Below, in pieces: positions 28,082-37,788 of a DNA stretch of 64,000 bases; position 1 is the first letter of the stretch, and each line of letters opens with the position of its first letter. The DNA lies in NCBI GenBank assembly GCA_039555135.1, contig CP114179.1, positions 2,790,001-2,854,000 of the forward strand. Reading direction: 5' to 3'. The stretch comes from Phycisphaeraceae bacterium D3-23. GTDB taxonomy: Bacteria; Planctomycetota; Phycisphaerae; Phycisphaerales; Phycisphaeraceae. The notes beneath the pieces were generated by a model that ran no database searches, was not told the origin of the DNA, and saw nothing but the letters and a program-made list of their open reading frames with translations. Made by a program: the position numbers and the translations under genes.

Positions 28082-28135
28082 GGCGTCGGGCAGTCGGCAC
28101 AACAGTACCGGCGATGGCTCGTCGGCTTTGATTGG

Positions 28136-29650
28136 ATGGGAGTCACCACGATGCACAACACGAACCAAACCGACCCACGGCTGATCGACCCGTTCGCGAT
28201 TACCCGCCGCCACTTCTTCGGCAAGGCCGCCGCGGGGCTGGGCGGGCTCGCGTTGGCGTCGCTTTTGCCCTCACCCGGCGGCGCGTCCAGCGCACTGGCG
28301 AACGCTATTGCACCGGCCGATGCGGATACCGCCGCGCCCGTCGCCCGGCTCGGGACGCCGCACTTCGCGCCCAAGGCCAAACGCATCATCTACCTCTTCC
28401 AGTCCGGTGGCCCCTCCCATCTCGACCTCTTCGACCACAAGCCACGCCTCAATACCGAGCACGGCAGCGAGCTGCCCGCCACCGTCCGCGGCGAACAACG
28501 CCTGACCAAGATGTCCGCCAACCAGGCCTCGATCCCCCTCGCCGGCTCGCCGTTCAGGTTCGAGAAGCACGGCCAGGCGCAGGGCTCGTTCAGCGAACTC
28601 ATCCCGCACATCGCGGGCATCGCCGACGACATCTGCGTCGTCCGCTCGATGTTCACCGAGGCGATCAACCACGACCCGGCGATCACATTCATCCAGACCG
28701 GCTCGCAGATCGCGGGTCGGCCGTCGATGGGGGCGTGGCTCAGCTACGGCCTGGGCAGCGAGAACCAGGACCTGCCCGCGTTCATCGTGCTGGTCAGTGC
28801 GGGGCAAGGCGGCCAGCCGCTCTACGCGCGTTTGTGGGGCTCGGGCTTTTTAGACTCGCGACACCAAGGCGTGCAGTTCCGCGCGGGCAAAGACCCGGTG
28901 CTGTACCTGAGTGATCCGGATGGCGTCTTCCGATCGGGCCGACGCGCCCTGCTCGATCGCCTGGGTGAGTTGAACCAGCACGCCTACGCGCAGGAACTCG
29001 ACCCGGAGATCGAGTCGCGCATTGCGCAGTACGAGATGGCCTACCGGATGCAGGCGTCGGTGCCCGACACGACTGACCTTAGTGACGAGCCCGAAGAGGT
29101 CTTCGAGCTTTACGGCGAAGACGCACGCCGGCCCGGCACGTTCGCCGCCAACTGCCTGCTCGCCCGCCGTCTCGCCGAGCAGGGCGTCCGCCATATCCAG
29201 CTCTACCACCAGGGCTGGGACCAGCACGACAACCTCCCCGGCGCGATTCGGGGCCAGTGCGCGGAGACCGACCAGCCCTCCGCCGCGCTGATCAAAGACC
29301 TCAAGCGACGCGGCATGCTCGACGACACCCTCGTCGTCTGGGGCGGGGAGTTCGGCCGAACGTCCTACTGCCAGGGCACTCTCACCGCCAACAACTTCGG
29401 CCGCGACCACCATCCGCGCTGCTTCAGCATGTGGATGGCGGGTGGCGGTATCAAGCCCGGCCACATCCACGGGCTGACCGACGACTACGGCTACAACATC
29501 CTCGACGGCGGCGTCCATGTCCACGACCTCAACGCGACCCTGCTCCACCTGCTGGGCATCGACCACGAACGATTGACCCACAAGTACCAGGGCCGACGCT
29601 TCCGTTTGACGGATGTCCACGGCGAAGTGCGGCACGAACTGCTTGCGTAG
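28136..29650 (+). CDS. DUF1501 protein, Tat-exported
   Basis: 504 residues (499 if the in-frame ATG at 28151, which has a better-placed GGGAG, is used). A twin-arginine signal is visible ([20 protein letters not shown]). The rest is DUF1501, which resembles the alkaline phosphatase/sulfatase fold: [21 protein letters not shown]-like metal region [43 protein letters not shown]. It is 54 bp after the PSD1 gene and forms with it a classic planctomycete pair. Enzymatic role unknown; hydrolysis of sulfate or phosphate esters is a reasonable guess. Confidence 0.9.
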   Translation: MGVTTMHNTNQTDPRLIDPFAITRRHFFGKAAAGLGGLALASLLPSPGGASSALANAIAPADADTAAPVARLGTPHFAPKAKRIIYLFQSGGPSHLDLFDHKPRLNTEHGSELPATVRGEQRLTKMSANQASIPLAGSPFRFEKHGQAQGSFSELIPHIAGIADDICVVRSMFTEAINHDPAITFIQTGSQIAGRPSMGAWLSYGLGSENQDLPAFIVLVSAGQGGQPLYARLWGSGFLDSRHQGVQFRAGKDPVLYLSDPDGVFRSGRRALLDRLGELNQHAYAQELDPEIESRIAQYEMAYRMQASVPDTTDLSDEPEEVFELYGEDARRPGTFAANCLLARRLAEQGVRHIQLYHQGWDQHDNLPGAIRGQCAETDQPSAALIKDLKRRGMLDDTLVVWGGEFGRTSYCQGTLTANNFGRDHHPRCFSMWMAGGGIKPGHIHGLTDDYGYNILDGGVHVHDLNATLLHLLGIDHERLTHKYQGRRFRLTDVHGEVRHELLA

Positions 29651-29735
29651 TGCGGCCGAGGTTTCGGCGCACGCGAAACGAATGGCGCGTCGGGTGTCAC
29701 ATGTGGCGGTTCTCGCTCCCATACCCAGGAGTACA

Positions 29736-32240
29736 ATGACCCTTATGATTCAGCTAATGGCCCCACGAAAGCGAAGAATGAGAGACGCCTGGCCTGGTTC
29801 ACTGACGGTCCTCGGCCTGCTCGCCTCGGCGGTCGGCTGTAGCGGTGGGGATGGAGGCCAAGAGGCGGCGGGTGAAGCACCGGCAGCGGCGGTGGTATCG
29901 GCGGCGAGTATCGAAGTCGTGGCGGTGTCCGCGCCCGATCGGCCGATCCAGTTCAACCGCGACATCCGGCCGATCCTGACGGACAAGTGCTTCGCGTGTC
30001 ATGGCCCCGATGCGGAGACGGTCGAGGCGGGGCTCCGGCTGGATTCATTCGAGGGCGCGACCGATGAGCTGAGCCCGGGCGTGTTTGCCGTGGTACCGGG
30101 CGATGTCGAGGCGAGTGAATTGTGGGTGCGGGTCAACGACACGCGCTACCCGATGCCGCCCGAAGAGGTACACAAGCCGCTTAGCGATACAGACCGCAGG
30201 TTGCTCCGCCGCTGGATCGAGGCGGGGGCCGAGTATCAGCCGCACTGGGCATATGTCGCGCCGGTGGATGTGCCGGTCCCCGCCGTGTCGGCGGCCGACT
30301 GGCCCATGAGTGACATCGACCGTTTCATCCTGCACCGCCTTGAAGATGAAGGCCTGGCGCCGATGGAGGATGCGGACAAGGCGACACTGCTGCGGCGGGT
30401 GACGTACGACTTGACGGGCCTGCCGCCCACGCTGGAAGCGCTCGACGCGTTCCTGGCGGACCATTCCGACGATGCCTTTGAGCGTGTGGTCGATCGGCTG
30501 CTCGATGACAAGCACTTCGGCGAACGTCTGGCGGTGTTCTGGCTCGACCTGGTGCGCTACGCCGATACCGTCGGGTACCACGGCGACCAGACGCACAATG
30601 TCTCGCCCTACCGCGACTGGGTGATCTGGGCGTTCAACGAGAACATGCCCTTCGATACGTTCACGGTCCACCAGTTGGCCGGCGACATGATCGACGGCGC
30701 GGACGAGAACTCCATCATCGCGAGCTGTTACAACCGGCTGCTGCAGACCTCGCACGAGGGCGGGGTGCAGTTCAAGGAGTACGTCGCGATCTACCACGCC
30801 GACCGCGTGCGCAACGTCTCGGAGGCGTGGATGGGCGCGACCGTCGGCTGCGCGCAGTGCCACGACCATAAGTACGACCCGTACAGCGCGCATGACTTCT
30901 ACGCGATGTCCGCCTTCTTCGCGGATATCGATGATGTCGATCACATTAGAAACCCGTTCCAAGGCGGGTTCAACGCGCTGCCCACGCGGCGCGACCCCGA
31001 GCGCGATGTGCTCTCGCCGCTGGACCGCGAGCGGATGGCGGTGCTGCAGTCGCAGATCGAGGCGGCGGCAAACGATGCCGAGAAGCAGGCGCTCCAAACG
31101 CAGCACGATGCAATCACGCCGCGGCGGGTGCTCATCAGCAACTCGGCCGAGCCGCGCGAAGTGCGGCTGCTCCCGCGTGGCAACTGGCTCGACGAGACGG
31201 GGCCGGTGGTCGAGCCCGCGGTGCCCGCGTTCATGGGCGAGCTCGATGTCGAGGGCCGGGCGACTCGGCTCGACCTGGCGCGATGGCTCATCAGCCGCGA
31301 GCAGGACGGCGGCGTCGGCGAGATGACCGCGCGGGTGTTCATGAACCGGCTCTGGGCGCAGTTCTACGGCCGGGGGCTGTGCCCATCGCTCGAAGATTTC
31401 GGCGGGCAGGGCGAGCCGCCCAATCACCCCGAGCTGCTCGACCACCTTGCGCTGGCGTTTGTCGATAGCGGCTGGGACATCAAACAGATGGTCAAGCTGA
31501 TCGTGATGACGCGGACGTATCAGCTGTCGTCTGTGCCGACGGCGGAGCTGGCGCGCATCGACCCGATGAACGACCTCTACGCGCGGCAGTCGCGCAAGCG
31601 CCTGCCTGCCGAGATGATCCGCGACACCGCGCTCAGCGTCAGCGGGCTGCTGGTCGATCAGCTCGGCGGGGCGAGCGTGAACCCGTACCAGCCGGCCGGG
31701 TACTACGCCCACCTCAACTTCCCGCAGCGGCGGTACGCGATTCATGCGGACACCCGCCAGTGGCGGCGTGGCGTGTACGTGCACTGGCAGCGGCAGTTCT
31801 TGCATCCGATGCTCAAGGCCTTCGACGCGCCGACGCGCGAAGAATGCACGGCCGAGCGACCGGTATCGAACACGCCGCTCGCCGCGCTCAACCTGCTCAA
31901 CGACCCGACGTTTATCGAGGCGTCCCGCGCGTTTGCCCAGCGCGTCCTGACCGAGGCGGGGGTCGATAACGAGGTCGGTCCCGGGGCCGACGCGAGACGC
32001 CTGGCGTGGGCGATGCGCACGGCGACGGCGCGGGCGCCCAGCGCCCGTGAGGTCACGGTACTGCTGGACCTGCTCAGTGCGGCGCGTGACTACTATGGAG
32101 CCAACCCGGCCGAGGCGGGCAAGCTGCTGGGCGTGGGCATCGCGCCGCGCGATACGTCGCTTGATGCCGCCGAACACGCCGCGTGGGCCGAGGTCGCCCG
32201 CGCGATTTTGAACCTGCACGAGACGATTACGCGGGGGTGA
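29736..32240 (+). CDS. PSD1 lipoprotein: planctomycete cytochrome c (PSCyt1), DUF1549, DUF1553 (no LamG)
   Basis: 834 residues from ATG 29736, chosen for AGGAG six bases upstream; ATG 29745, 29757 and 29778 are also possible. Lipobox SAVGC puts the lipid anchor at Cys35 and heme motif CFACH at residues 85-89. DUF1549 (RVTYDLTGLPPTLEAL, CAQCHDHKYDPYSAHDFYAM) runs directly into DUF1553 (ARVFMNRLWAQFYGRGLCPS, YARQSRKRLPAEMIRDTAL). It lacks the LamG domain present between these in the paralogue at 24860, about 240 residues shorter overall. Starts 85 bp after the first DUF1501 gene. Confidence 0.92.
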   Translation: MTLMIQLMAPRKRRMRDAWPGSLTVLGLLASAVGCSGGDGGQEAAGEAPAAAVVSAASIEVVAVSAPDRPIQFNRDIRPILTDKCFACHGPDAETVEAGLRLDSFEGATDELSPGVFAVVPGDVEASELWVRVNDTRYPMPPEEVHKPLSDTDRRLLRRWIEAGAEYQPHWAYVAPVDVPVPAVSAADWPMSDIDRFILHRLEDEGLAPMEDADKATLLRRVTYDLTGLPPTLEALDAFLADHSDDAFERVVDRLLDDKHFGERLAVFWLDLVRYADTVGYHGDQTHNVSPYRDWVIWAFNENMPFDTFTVHQLAGDMIDGADENSIIASCYNRLLQTSHEGGVQFKEYVAIYHADRVRNVSEAWMGATVGCAQCHDHKYDPYSAHDFYAMSAFFADIDDVDHIRNPFQGGFNALPTRRDPERDVLSPLDRERMAVLQSQIEAAANDAEKQALQTQHDAITPRRVLISNSAEPREVRLLPRGNWLDETGPVVEPAVPAFMGELDVEGRATRLDLARWLISREQDGGVGEMTARVFMNRLWAQFYGRGLCPSLEDFGGQGEPPNHPELLDHLALAFVDSGWDIKQMVKLIVMTRTYQLSSVPTAELARIDPMNDLYARQSRKRLPAEMIRDTALSVSGLLVDQLGGASVNPYQPAGYYAHLNFPQRRYAIHADTRQWRRGVYVHWQRQFLHPMLKAFDAPTREECTAERPVSNTPLAALNLLNDPTFIEASRAFAQRVLTEAGVDNEVGPGADARRLAWAMRTATARAPSAREVTVLLDLLSAARDYYGANPAEAGKLLGVGIAPRDTSLDAAEHAAWAEVARAILNLHETITRG

Positions 32241-32292
32241 TCTGTTATTGAACTCCGGCGTCCGTAGGCCGCCGGCTAAACTGGGATATTCC

Positions 32293-33780
32293 ATGTTTCA
32301 CGACGACCCCCACGACCCCGCCAGCTTCGCGCAGTTCATGCAGCGCACGACGCGGCGGCAGTTCCTCAGCAAGCTGTCGCTGGGTGTCGGTGCTGCGGCG
32401 CTGGGCGATCTGAGCGGCCTTACCTTCGCCAACGCGCAGGCTGCGGCAACGCTTGGCGTTGCTGCCGGCGGGCAGTACGCCGGCGTCATCAACCCGACCC
32501 ACTTTGCGCCCAAGGCCAAGCGCGTCATCTTCCTCTGCATGGCGGGCGGACCGAGCCACCTCGAAACCTTCGACGACAAGCCCGAGCTCCAGCGGCTCTC
32601 CGGCGAGCCGATGCCCGGCTCGTTCACCGAGGGGATGCCCCTCGCGCAGCTCCAGGGCAAGCCCTTGAACTGCTTGGGCTCGCGCGCGACGTTTGCGCAG
32701 CACGGCGAATCGGGCCAGCGCATCAGCAACTACCTCCCGCACATCGCGACCTGCGCCGACGACATCGCCATCATCAAATCGATGGTGACCGAGCAGATCA
32801 ACCACGACCCCGCGCACACCTTTATGAACACCGGGTCGATCATCTCGGGCCGGCCGAGCATGGGTGCGTGGGTGAACTACGGGCTGGGCTCGCTGAGCGA
32901 CGACCTCCCGGGGTTTGTGGTGCTGACGAGTGTTGGTGGGCGCAACCCCCAGCCGATCGCCGCGCGGCAGTGGGGCAGCGGATTCTTGCCCTCGCGCTTC
33001 CAGGGCGTCGAGTTCAATGGCAAGGGCGACCCGGTGCATTACGTCGCCAACCCCCCGGGCGTGACGAGCGATCGGCAGGAGCACCTGATCGCGGCGGTGC
33101 GCGACCTCAACCGGATGCGTGATGAAGAAGTGCGCGACCCCGAGATCGAGTCGCGCATCGCGCAGTACGAGATGGCGTTCCGCATGCAGGCGTCGGTGCC
33201 TGAGTTGATGGATGTCTCCGACGAATCGCCCGAGACTTTGGAGATGTACGGCGCGACACCCGGCGACGGGTCGTTCGCGAGCAACTGCCTGCTCGCGCGT
33301 CGGTTGGCCGAGCGCGGCGTGCGTTTTATCCACCTCTACCACCGCGGGTGGGACCACCACGGCGGGCTCAAGCAGTACATGGACGTCTGCTGCAGCCACT
33401 GCGACCAGCCCAGCGCCGCGCTAATCAAAGACCTCAAGCGCCGCGGGATGCTCGACGACACGCTCGTCATCTGGGGCGGCGAGTTTGGCCGGACCCCGAT
33501 GTCGCAGGGCGACGGCGACGACCCCGGGCGCGACCACCACATCAAGGGCTTCTCGATGTTCATGGCCGGCGGCGGGATCAGGCCCGGCATCAGCTACGGC
33601 GCGACCGACGAGCTGGGCTACAACGCCATCGAAGACGTCGTCCACGTCCGCGACCTCCACGCGACGATGCTGCATCAGCTGGGCATCGATCATCGTCGGC
33701 TGTCGATGAAGTTCCAGGGGCTCGACGTCAAGCTGACCGGCGTCGAGGAGGCGCATGTCGTGCACGATATCCTCGTGTAA
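32293..33780 (+). CDS. DUF1501 protein, Tat-exported (second copy)
   Basis: 495 residues from ATG 32293; a TTG at 32248 is in frame but would precede the signal peptide with an odd extension. Tat-like motif TTRRQFLSKLSLGVGAAALG. DUF1501 core: [74 protein letters not shown]. Paralogous to the protein at 28136, and follows the second PSD1 gene by 52 bp, so the region is a duplicated two-gene module. Confidence 0.9.
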   Translation: MFHDDPHDPASFAQFMQRTTRRQFLSKLSLGVGAAALGDLSGLTFANAQAAATLGVAAGGQYAGVINPTHFAPKAKRVIFLCMAGGPSHLETFDDKPELQRLSGEPMPGSFTEGMPLAQLQGKPLNCLGSRATFAQHGESGQRISNYLPHIATCADDIAIIKSMVTEQINHDPAHTFMNTGSIISGRPSMGAWVNYGLGSLSDDLPGFVVLTSVGGRNPQPIAARQWGSGFLPSRFQGVEFNGKGDPVHYVANPPGVTSDRQEHLIAAVRDLNRMRDEEVRDPEIESRIAQYEMAFRMQASVPELMDVSDESPETLEMYGATPGDGSFASNCLLARRLAERGVRFIHLYHRGWDHHGGLKQYMDVCCSHCDQPSAALIKDLKRRGMLDDTLVIWGGEFGRTPMSQGDGDDPGRDHHIKGFSMFMAGGGIRPGISYGATDELGYNAIEDVVHVRDLHATMLHQLGIDHRRLSMKFQGLDVKLTGVEEAHVVHDILV

Positions 33781-33914
33781 GAAATCACGCAGTCGAGTGA
33801 TCCACGCCGCATCGCCGTACGAACGCCCACATTGCGGGGGCGCGTCGTACCCATTCGGCCCGGAACGCGTCCGCCGGTTCACTCGTGTATTGCTCTTGTA
33901 CTGAAGGCGGTTGG

Positions 33915-35132
33915 GTGAGACAGTCCATTCGAAACAAGCATGCCGGGCGTCGCGGCCTGCGCGAGTTTTTGGCGGTTGCCGTATTGATGGGTGTATCCGC
34001 ATCGGCGTGGGCGGGTGAGCCGTATGTGCCTGACGATGACGATACGGTGTTGTACGAGCTACCCCAGGCGTGGCGACAGCAGCGCGACGCGGTGACCCGG
34101 GCGCGTGAGGCGTGGGCGGCGGACCCGGGGGATGTCGAGAAGGCGTGTGCCGTGGCCGGCGCGGACCTCCGGCTGGGCCAGGCGACGGGCGACCCGCGTT
34201 TCTATGGCTACGCACGTGCAGCGCTCGGGCCTTGGTGGGATGAATCCGATGCGCCGCCGCAGGTGCTGGCGATCCGGGCGAAGCTGAAAGAGACGGACCA
34301 CGACTATGCCGGGGCGATCGCGGACCTGACGGAGCTGTTGCAGCAGCGACCGCGTGAGACACAGGCGTGGATCGAGCTGACAAACCTGCATCGGGTGCGC
34401 GGGGACTACGTGGCGGCACTGGCGTCGGTCGAGCAGCTCCAGGCGTTTGCCACGCCCGTGCCGGTCGCGCTGGCGCATATCCCGCTGCTCGCGGTGACGG
34501 GCGAGCTCGACGCGGCCGATGCGCAGCTGGCGGCGGTCCGGCCCGTAGTGGAGTCGGATTGGCAGAGCGCGCTGTCGTGGCTGTTGATCATGCAGGCCCA
34601 GCTCGCGCGGGCGCGGGGCGAAGAGATGCAGGCCGAGACGTTTTACCGCCAGGCGATGGCGCGTGACGATGCGTCGGGTTATCTACGCCGCTCATACGCC
34701 GACCTGCTGCTGATGCAGGGGCGCGACGATGCGGCGCTGGCGCTGTGCGAGGACCACACGGGCGATACGGGCCTGCTGCTCCGCGCGGCGATCGCGGCGA
34801 AGCACACCGGCGACACCGAACGCGCCGCGCAGTGGCGCGACGAGCTGCAACGCCGGTTCGAGGAGATCCGCCTGCGCGGCGGCGAGCCGCACGGCCGGTT
34901 CGAGGCCCGCTCCACGCTGGAGGTGCTGGAGCAGCCCGACGCGGCGCTGGAGCTCGCCCTGGCGAACTGGGAAAAACAACGCGAACAGCTCGATGCCCGG
35001 CACGTCCTGGCCGCCGCGCTCGCCGCACGCAACCCCGACGCGGCCCAGCCGGTGTTGACATTCCTGCAGACGCACGGCACGCAAGACGCGGAGCTGCAGG
35101 CGCTGATCGATTCACTGGAGTCTTTGCCGTGA
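33915..35132 (+). CDS. Exported TPR-repeat protein
   Basis: 405 residues from a GTG at 33915 preceded by GAAGGCGG; an upstream ATG at 33885 gives ten extra residues and is less likely. Signal peptide (LREFLAVAVLMGVSASAWAG), then helical repeats of TPR type (AIADLTELLQQRPRETQAWI, LHRVRGDYVAALASVEQLQA). Its stop overlaps the GTG of the next gene by 4 bp, so it is coupled to the HupE/UreJ protein. Function unknown; possibly a scaffold or maturation partner. Confidence 0.8.
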   Translation: MRQSIRNKHAGRRGLREFLAVAVLMGVSASAWAGEPYVPDDDDTVLYELPQAWRQQRDAVTRAREAWAADPGDVEKACAVAGADLRLGQATGDPRFYGYARAALGPWWDESDAPPQVLAIRAKLKETDHDYAGAIADLTELLQQRPRETQAWIELTNLHRVRGDYVAALASVEQLQAFATPVPVALAHIPLLAVTGELDAADAQLAAVRPVVESDWQSALSWLLIMQAQLARARGEEMQAETFYRQAMARDDASGYLRRSYADLLLMQGRDDAALALCEDHTGDTGLLLRAAIAAKHTGDTERAAQWRDELQRRFEEIRLRGGEPHGRFEARSTLEVLEQPDAALELALANWEKQREQLDARHVLAAALAARNPDAAQPVLTFLQTHGTQDAELQALIDSLESLP

Positions 35133-36304
35133 CCCGATCGCGTCGCTTACGATTCGTTTCTCGCAAGTGCTGGCTGTTCTTCGCGGCGGTCGCTGTATCG
35201 ACCCTGTTCGCAGCCGAGGCGCACGCCCACAAGCCCAGCGACAGCTACCTCACGCTCGAGGTCGGCGAGCCGACGCTCACCGCGCGGTGGGACCTGGCGG
35301 TCAAAGACCTTGAGTTCTTGATCGGCATCGATATCGACCGCGACGGCCAAGTGACCTGGGCCGAGCTGCAAGCCCGGCAGGACGACATCGCCGCGCTGGC
35401 GCTGAGCCGGCTCGATGTCGTGGTCGACGGCGAGGAGGCCAACTGGTCGGTCGCCGCGCTGCAGGTCGTCGAGCACAGCGACGGGTTCTACGCCGTGCTC
35501 CGGCTCGAAGCGGACCGGCCCGGCGATGCGGACGAGATCACCGTCACCTACGACCTCTTGTTCGATGCCGACCCGACCCACCGTGGGCTCCTCGTCTTCC
35601 GCGGCGGCGCAATGGACCAGACGCACATCCTCAGCCCCGATGCGCCCTCCGCCGAGTTTCGGCCCGGGCCCGGCGGGACGAACAGCGCGTGGCGTGTCTT
35701 CAAAGAATTTCTGATCGAAGGCGTCTGGCACATCTGGATCGGGCTGGACCACATCCTCTTCCTGCTCGCGCTGCTGCTCCCGGCCGTGTGGCTGCGTCAG
35801 GACAAAAAATGGGAGCCGGTCGAGTCGGTCAAGCCCGCGCTCTGGGCGGTGCTCAAGATCGTGACGATGTTCACCCTCGCACATTCGATCACGCTCTGGC
35901 TCGCGGTGACCGAGGTCGTGTCGCTGCCCAGCCGGGCCATCGAGGCGACCATCGCCGCGTCGATCGTCGTCACCGCGCTCAACAACTTCTTCCCGCAGAA
36001 GTGGCTCAAGGGCTGGATGATCGCGGTCGGCTTCGGGCTCATCCACGGCTTCGGGTTCGCCAATGTCCTGGTCGATCTCGGGCTCCGCGACACCGCGCTG
36101 GCTGTCTCGCTGTTCGCGTTCAACGTCGGCGTCGAGCTCGGGCAGATGGCGATCGTGCTGGCCTTCTTCCCCGCCGCGTTCGCGCTGCGCAAGACCGACT
36201 TTTATCGATGGGGCGTCTTCACCGCGGGCTCGGCCGCGATCGGGCTGCTGGCCCTGCTCTGGTTTATCGAGCGGGCGTGGAACCTCACAATCGTCGGTTT
36301 CTAG
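35129..36304 (+). CDS. HupE/UreJ family membrane protein
   Basis: 391 residues from GTG 35129, which overlaps the preceding stop (GTGA). Signal peptide ending AEAHAHKPSDSYL, a periplasmic domain of about 190 residues with an EF-hand-like loop (DIDRDGQVTWAELQ), then about six membrane segments with HupE/UreJ_2 motifs (GVWHIWIGLDHILFLLALLL, TMFTLAHSITLWLAV, GFGLIHGFGFANVLVDLGL). Histidines in the membrane part could bind metal; relatives are linked to nickel or cobalt uptake, but no urease or hydrogenase gene is near. Acts with the TPR and DUF4331 neighbours. Confidence 0.85.
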   Translation: MTRSRRLRFVSRKCWLFFAAVAVSTLFAAEAHAHKPSDSYLTLEVGEPTLTARWDLAVKDLEFLIGIDIDRDGQVTWAELQARQDDIAALALSRLDVVVDGEEANWSVAALQVVEHSDGFYAVLRLEADRPGDADEITVTYDLLFDADPTHRGLLVFRGGAMDQTHILSPDAPSAEFRPGPGGTNSAWRVFKEFLIEGVWHIWIGLDHILFLLALLLPAVWLRQDKKWEPVESVKPALWAVLKIVTMFTLAHSITLWLAVTEVVSLPSRAIEATIAASIVVTALNNFFPQKWLKGWMIAVGFGLIHGFGFANVLVDLGLRDTALAVSLFAFNVGVELGQMAIVLAFFPAAFALRKTDFYRWGVFTAGSAAIGLLALLWFIERAWNLTIVGF

Positions 36305-36469
36305 CCAGTGTTGCCTGTGCAGTATCCAGGGGGTCGCCGGCCGGAGATGAAAAGTCCACAAAATCGCCGCTTGCCGGCATCCGCCGGTCGCCCCAGTCCG
36401 AATCCTTGTCTACAGAGGAGTCTTCACGTCAAGATTTCGACTCACACGACCCATTTCAAGGAGATATTG

Positions 36470-37510
36470 ATGATCCCCGCCCCCCGCAAACAACGCACGG
36501 CCCTCGGCGTCGCGACCTCGACCGGCATGCTGCTCGCCCTAGGGGCCGCGCCCGCTCTCGCCGCGGACCACCTCGACGCCCCGGCTGTGCAGGCCAATGG
36601 CCAGGCCGACATCAACGACCTCTACGCCTTCCAGTCGCTCGAGAACGCCAACAACAGCGTCCTCATCATGACCGTCAACCCCGCCGCGAGCGTTTTCAGC
36701 CCGACCACCTTCGGTACAAACGTCGCCTACAACTTCAACATCGACAATACCGGCGATGGCGTCGCCAACCTCGTCTACACCACCACCTTCGGCGCACAGG
36801 CCGGCGGGGTGCAGGCCCTGACCACGACGCTCAACGGCGGGGCCTACGCCACCGGCGTGACCGGCTCCACCTCCGCGACGACCAGCGGCGGACGCATCAC
36901 CGCCGGGCTCTTTGAAGACCCGTTCTTCTTCGACCTCGACGGCTTCAACGATGGCTTCAACTTTACAGGCGACGACTTCTTTGCCGGCCTCGATGTCAGC
37001 GCGATCGTCCTCGAAGTCGACAACGCCGAACTGGCGGGCCCCAACATTGGCGTCTGGGTGACCACCGAAGTCGACGGCGTCCAGTTCGACCGCATGGGCC
37101 GACCCGCAGTCAACACCGTGCTCATCGGCGACGGGCGTAAAGATGATTTCAACAACGGCGACCCGACCACCGATTTCGCTGAATTCGGTGCCGAGGTCAA
37201 CGCCGTGATCGCATCGCTCAGCAGCCAGGCCAACGCCGACGCCCTGACCCCGATCCTGCTGCCCGACGTGCTGACGTTCGATACGTCCAACGCCAGCGGC
37301 TTCCTCAACGGCCGCGGGCTGACCGACGACGTGATCGACGCTGAGCTCGGCCTGCTTACCGAAGGCGGCCTGACGACCGATGGTGTCAACGCCAACGACG
37401 TCGCGTTCCTCAGCGTCTTCCCGTACCTCGCCCCGGCCAACGTCCCCGAGCCCGGCTCGCTCGCGCTGCTGGGCCTCGGCGGCTTGGCGCTCCTGCGTCG
37501 CCGCCGCTAA
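36470..37510 (+). CDS. DUF4331 family secreted protein with PEP-CTERM tail
   Basis: 346 residues. ATG 36470 has AAGGAG eight bases upstream and opens a signal peptide ending ALAADHLDAPAV. The mature N-terminus DHLDAPAVQANGQADINDLY and the segments NVAYNFNIDN and GRPAVNTVLIGDGRKDDFN identify DUF4331. The tail VPEPGSLALLGLGG plus RRRRR matches the four other plus-strand PEP-CTERM genes. DUF4331 proteins are often found beside HupE/UreJ and TPR genes, as here, but their job is not known. Confidence 0.87.
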   Translation: MIPAPRKQRTALGVATSTGMLLALGAAPALAADHLDAPAVQANGQADINDLYAFQSLENANNSVLIMTVNPAASVFSPTTFGTNVAYNFNIDNTGDGVANLVYTTTFGAQAGGVQALTTTLNGGAYATGVTGSTSATTSGGRITAGLFEDPFFFDLDGFNDGFNFTGDDFFAGLDVSAIVLEVDNAELAGPNIGVWVTTEVDGVQFDRMGRPAVNTVLIGDGRKDDFNNGDPTTDFAEFGAEVNAVIASLSSQANADALTPILLPDVLTFDTSNASGFLNGRGLTDDVIDAELGLLTEGGLTTDGVNANDVAFLSVFPYLAPANVPEPGSLALLGLGGLALLRRRR

Positions 37511-37541
37511 GTCAGCGAGCGAGAAGAGAAAAACGTGTTGG

Positions 37542-37577
37542 GTGCGGCTGGAACAGATGTCCCGGCCGCACTTTTTT
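37542..37577 (+). terminator. Rho-independent terminator after DUF4331 gene
   Basis: 10-bp stem GTGCGGCTGG/CCGGCCGCAC with one G-U pair and a 10-base loop, followed at once by TTTTTT. Starts 31 bp after the stop codon. Confidence 0.85.
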
Positions 37578-37728
37578 GCGCATCATGCGTGCCGCATAAC
37601 AGCCCGTTGGGCTGCTGTGTGCTGCCTCATCGAAGTACGAAGCGTTAGCGGGTATCGAATCAACAGGCCTTTCGAGCCACTCGCTGACGCGTCGTGCCCT
37701 GATTGAGCTTGATGAAACGCACACAGCA

Positions 37729-37744
37729 GGCCTGCGGACAGGCC
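37729..37744. repeat. Small hairpin in convergent intergenic region
   Basis: GGCCTG/CAGGCC with a 4-base loop, 45 bp downstream of the ABC permease stop on the minus strand. No clear T-run follows, so only a weak candidate terminator for the minus-strand operon. Confidence 0.3.
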
Positions 37745-37788
37745 AGTTGTGTGGCACCCACCTCGCGTGAAGTTCTTGGTGATCCGCC

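Noticed and set aside
30045-32294. 749-codon minus-strand frame
   Set aside because: Antisense shadow of the second PSD1 gene, same reasoning.
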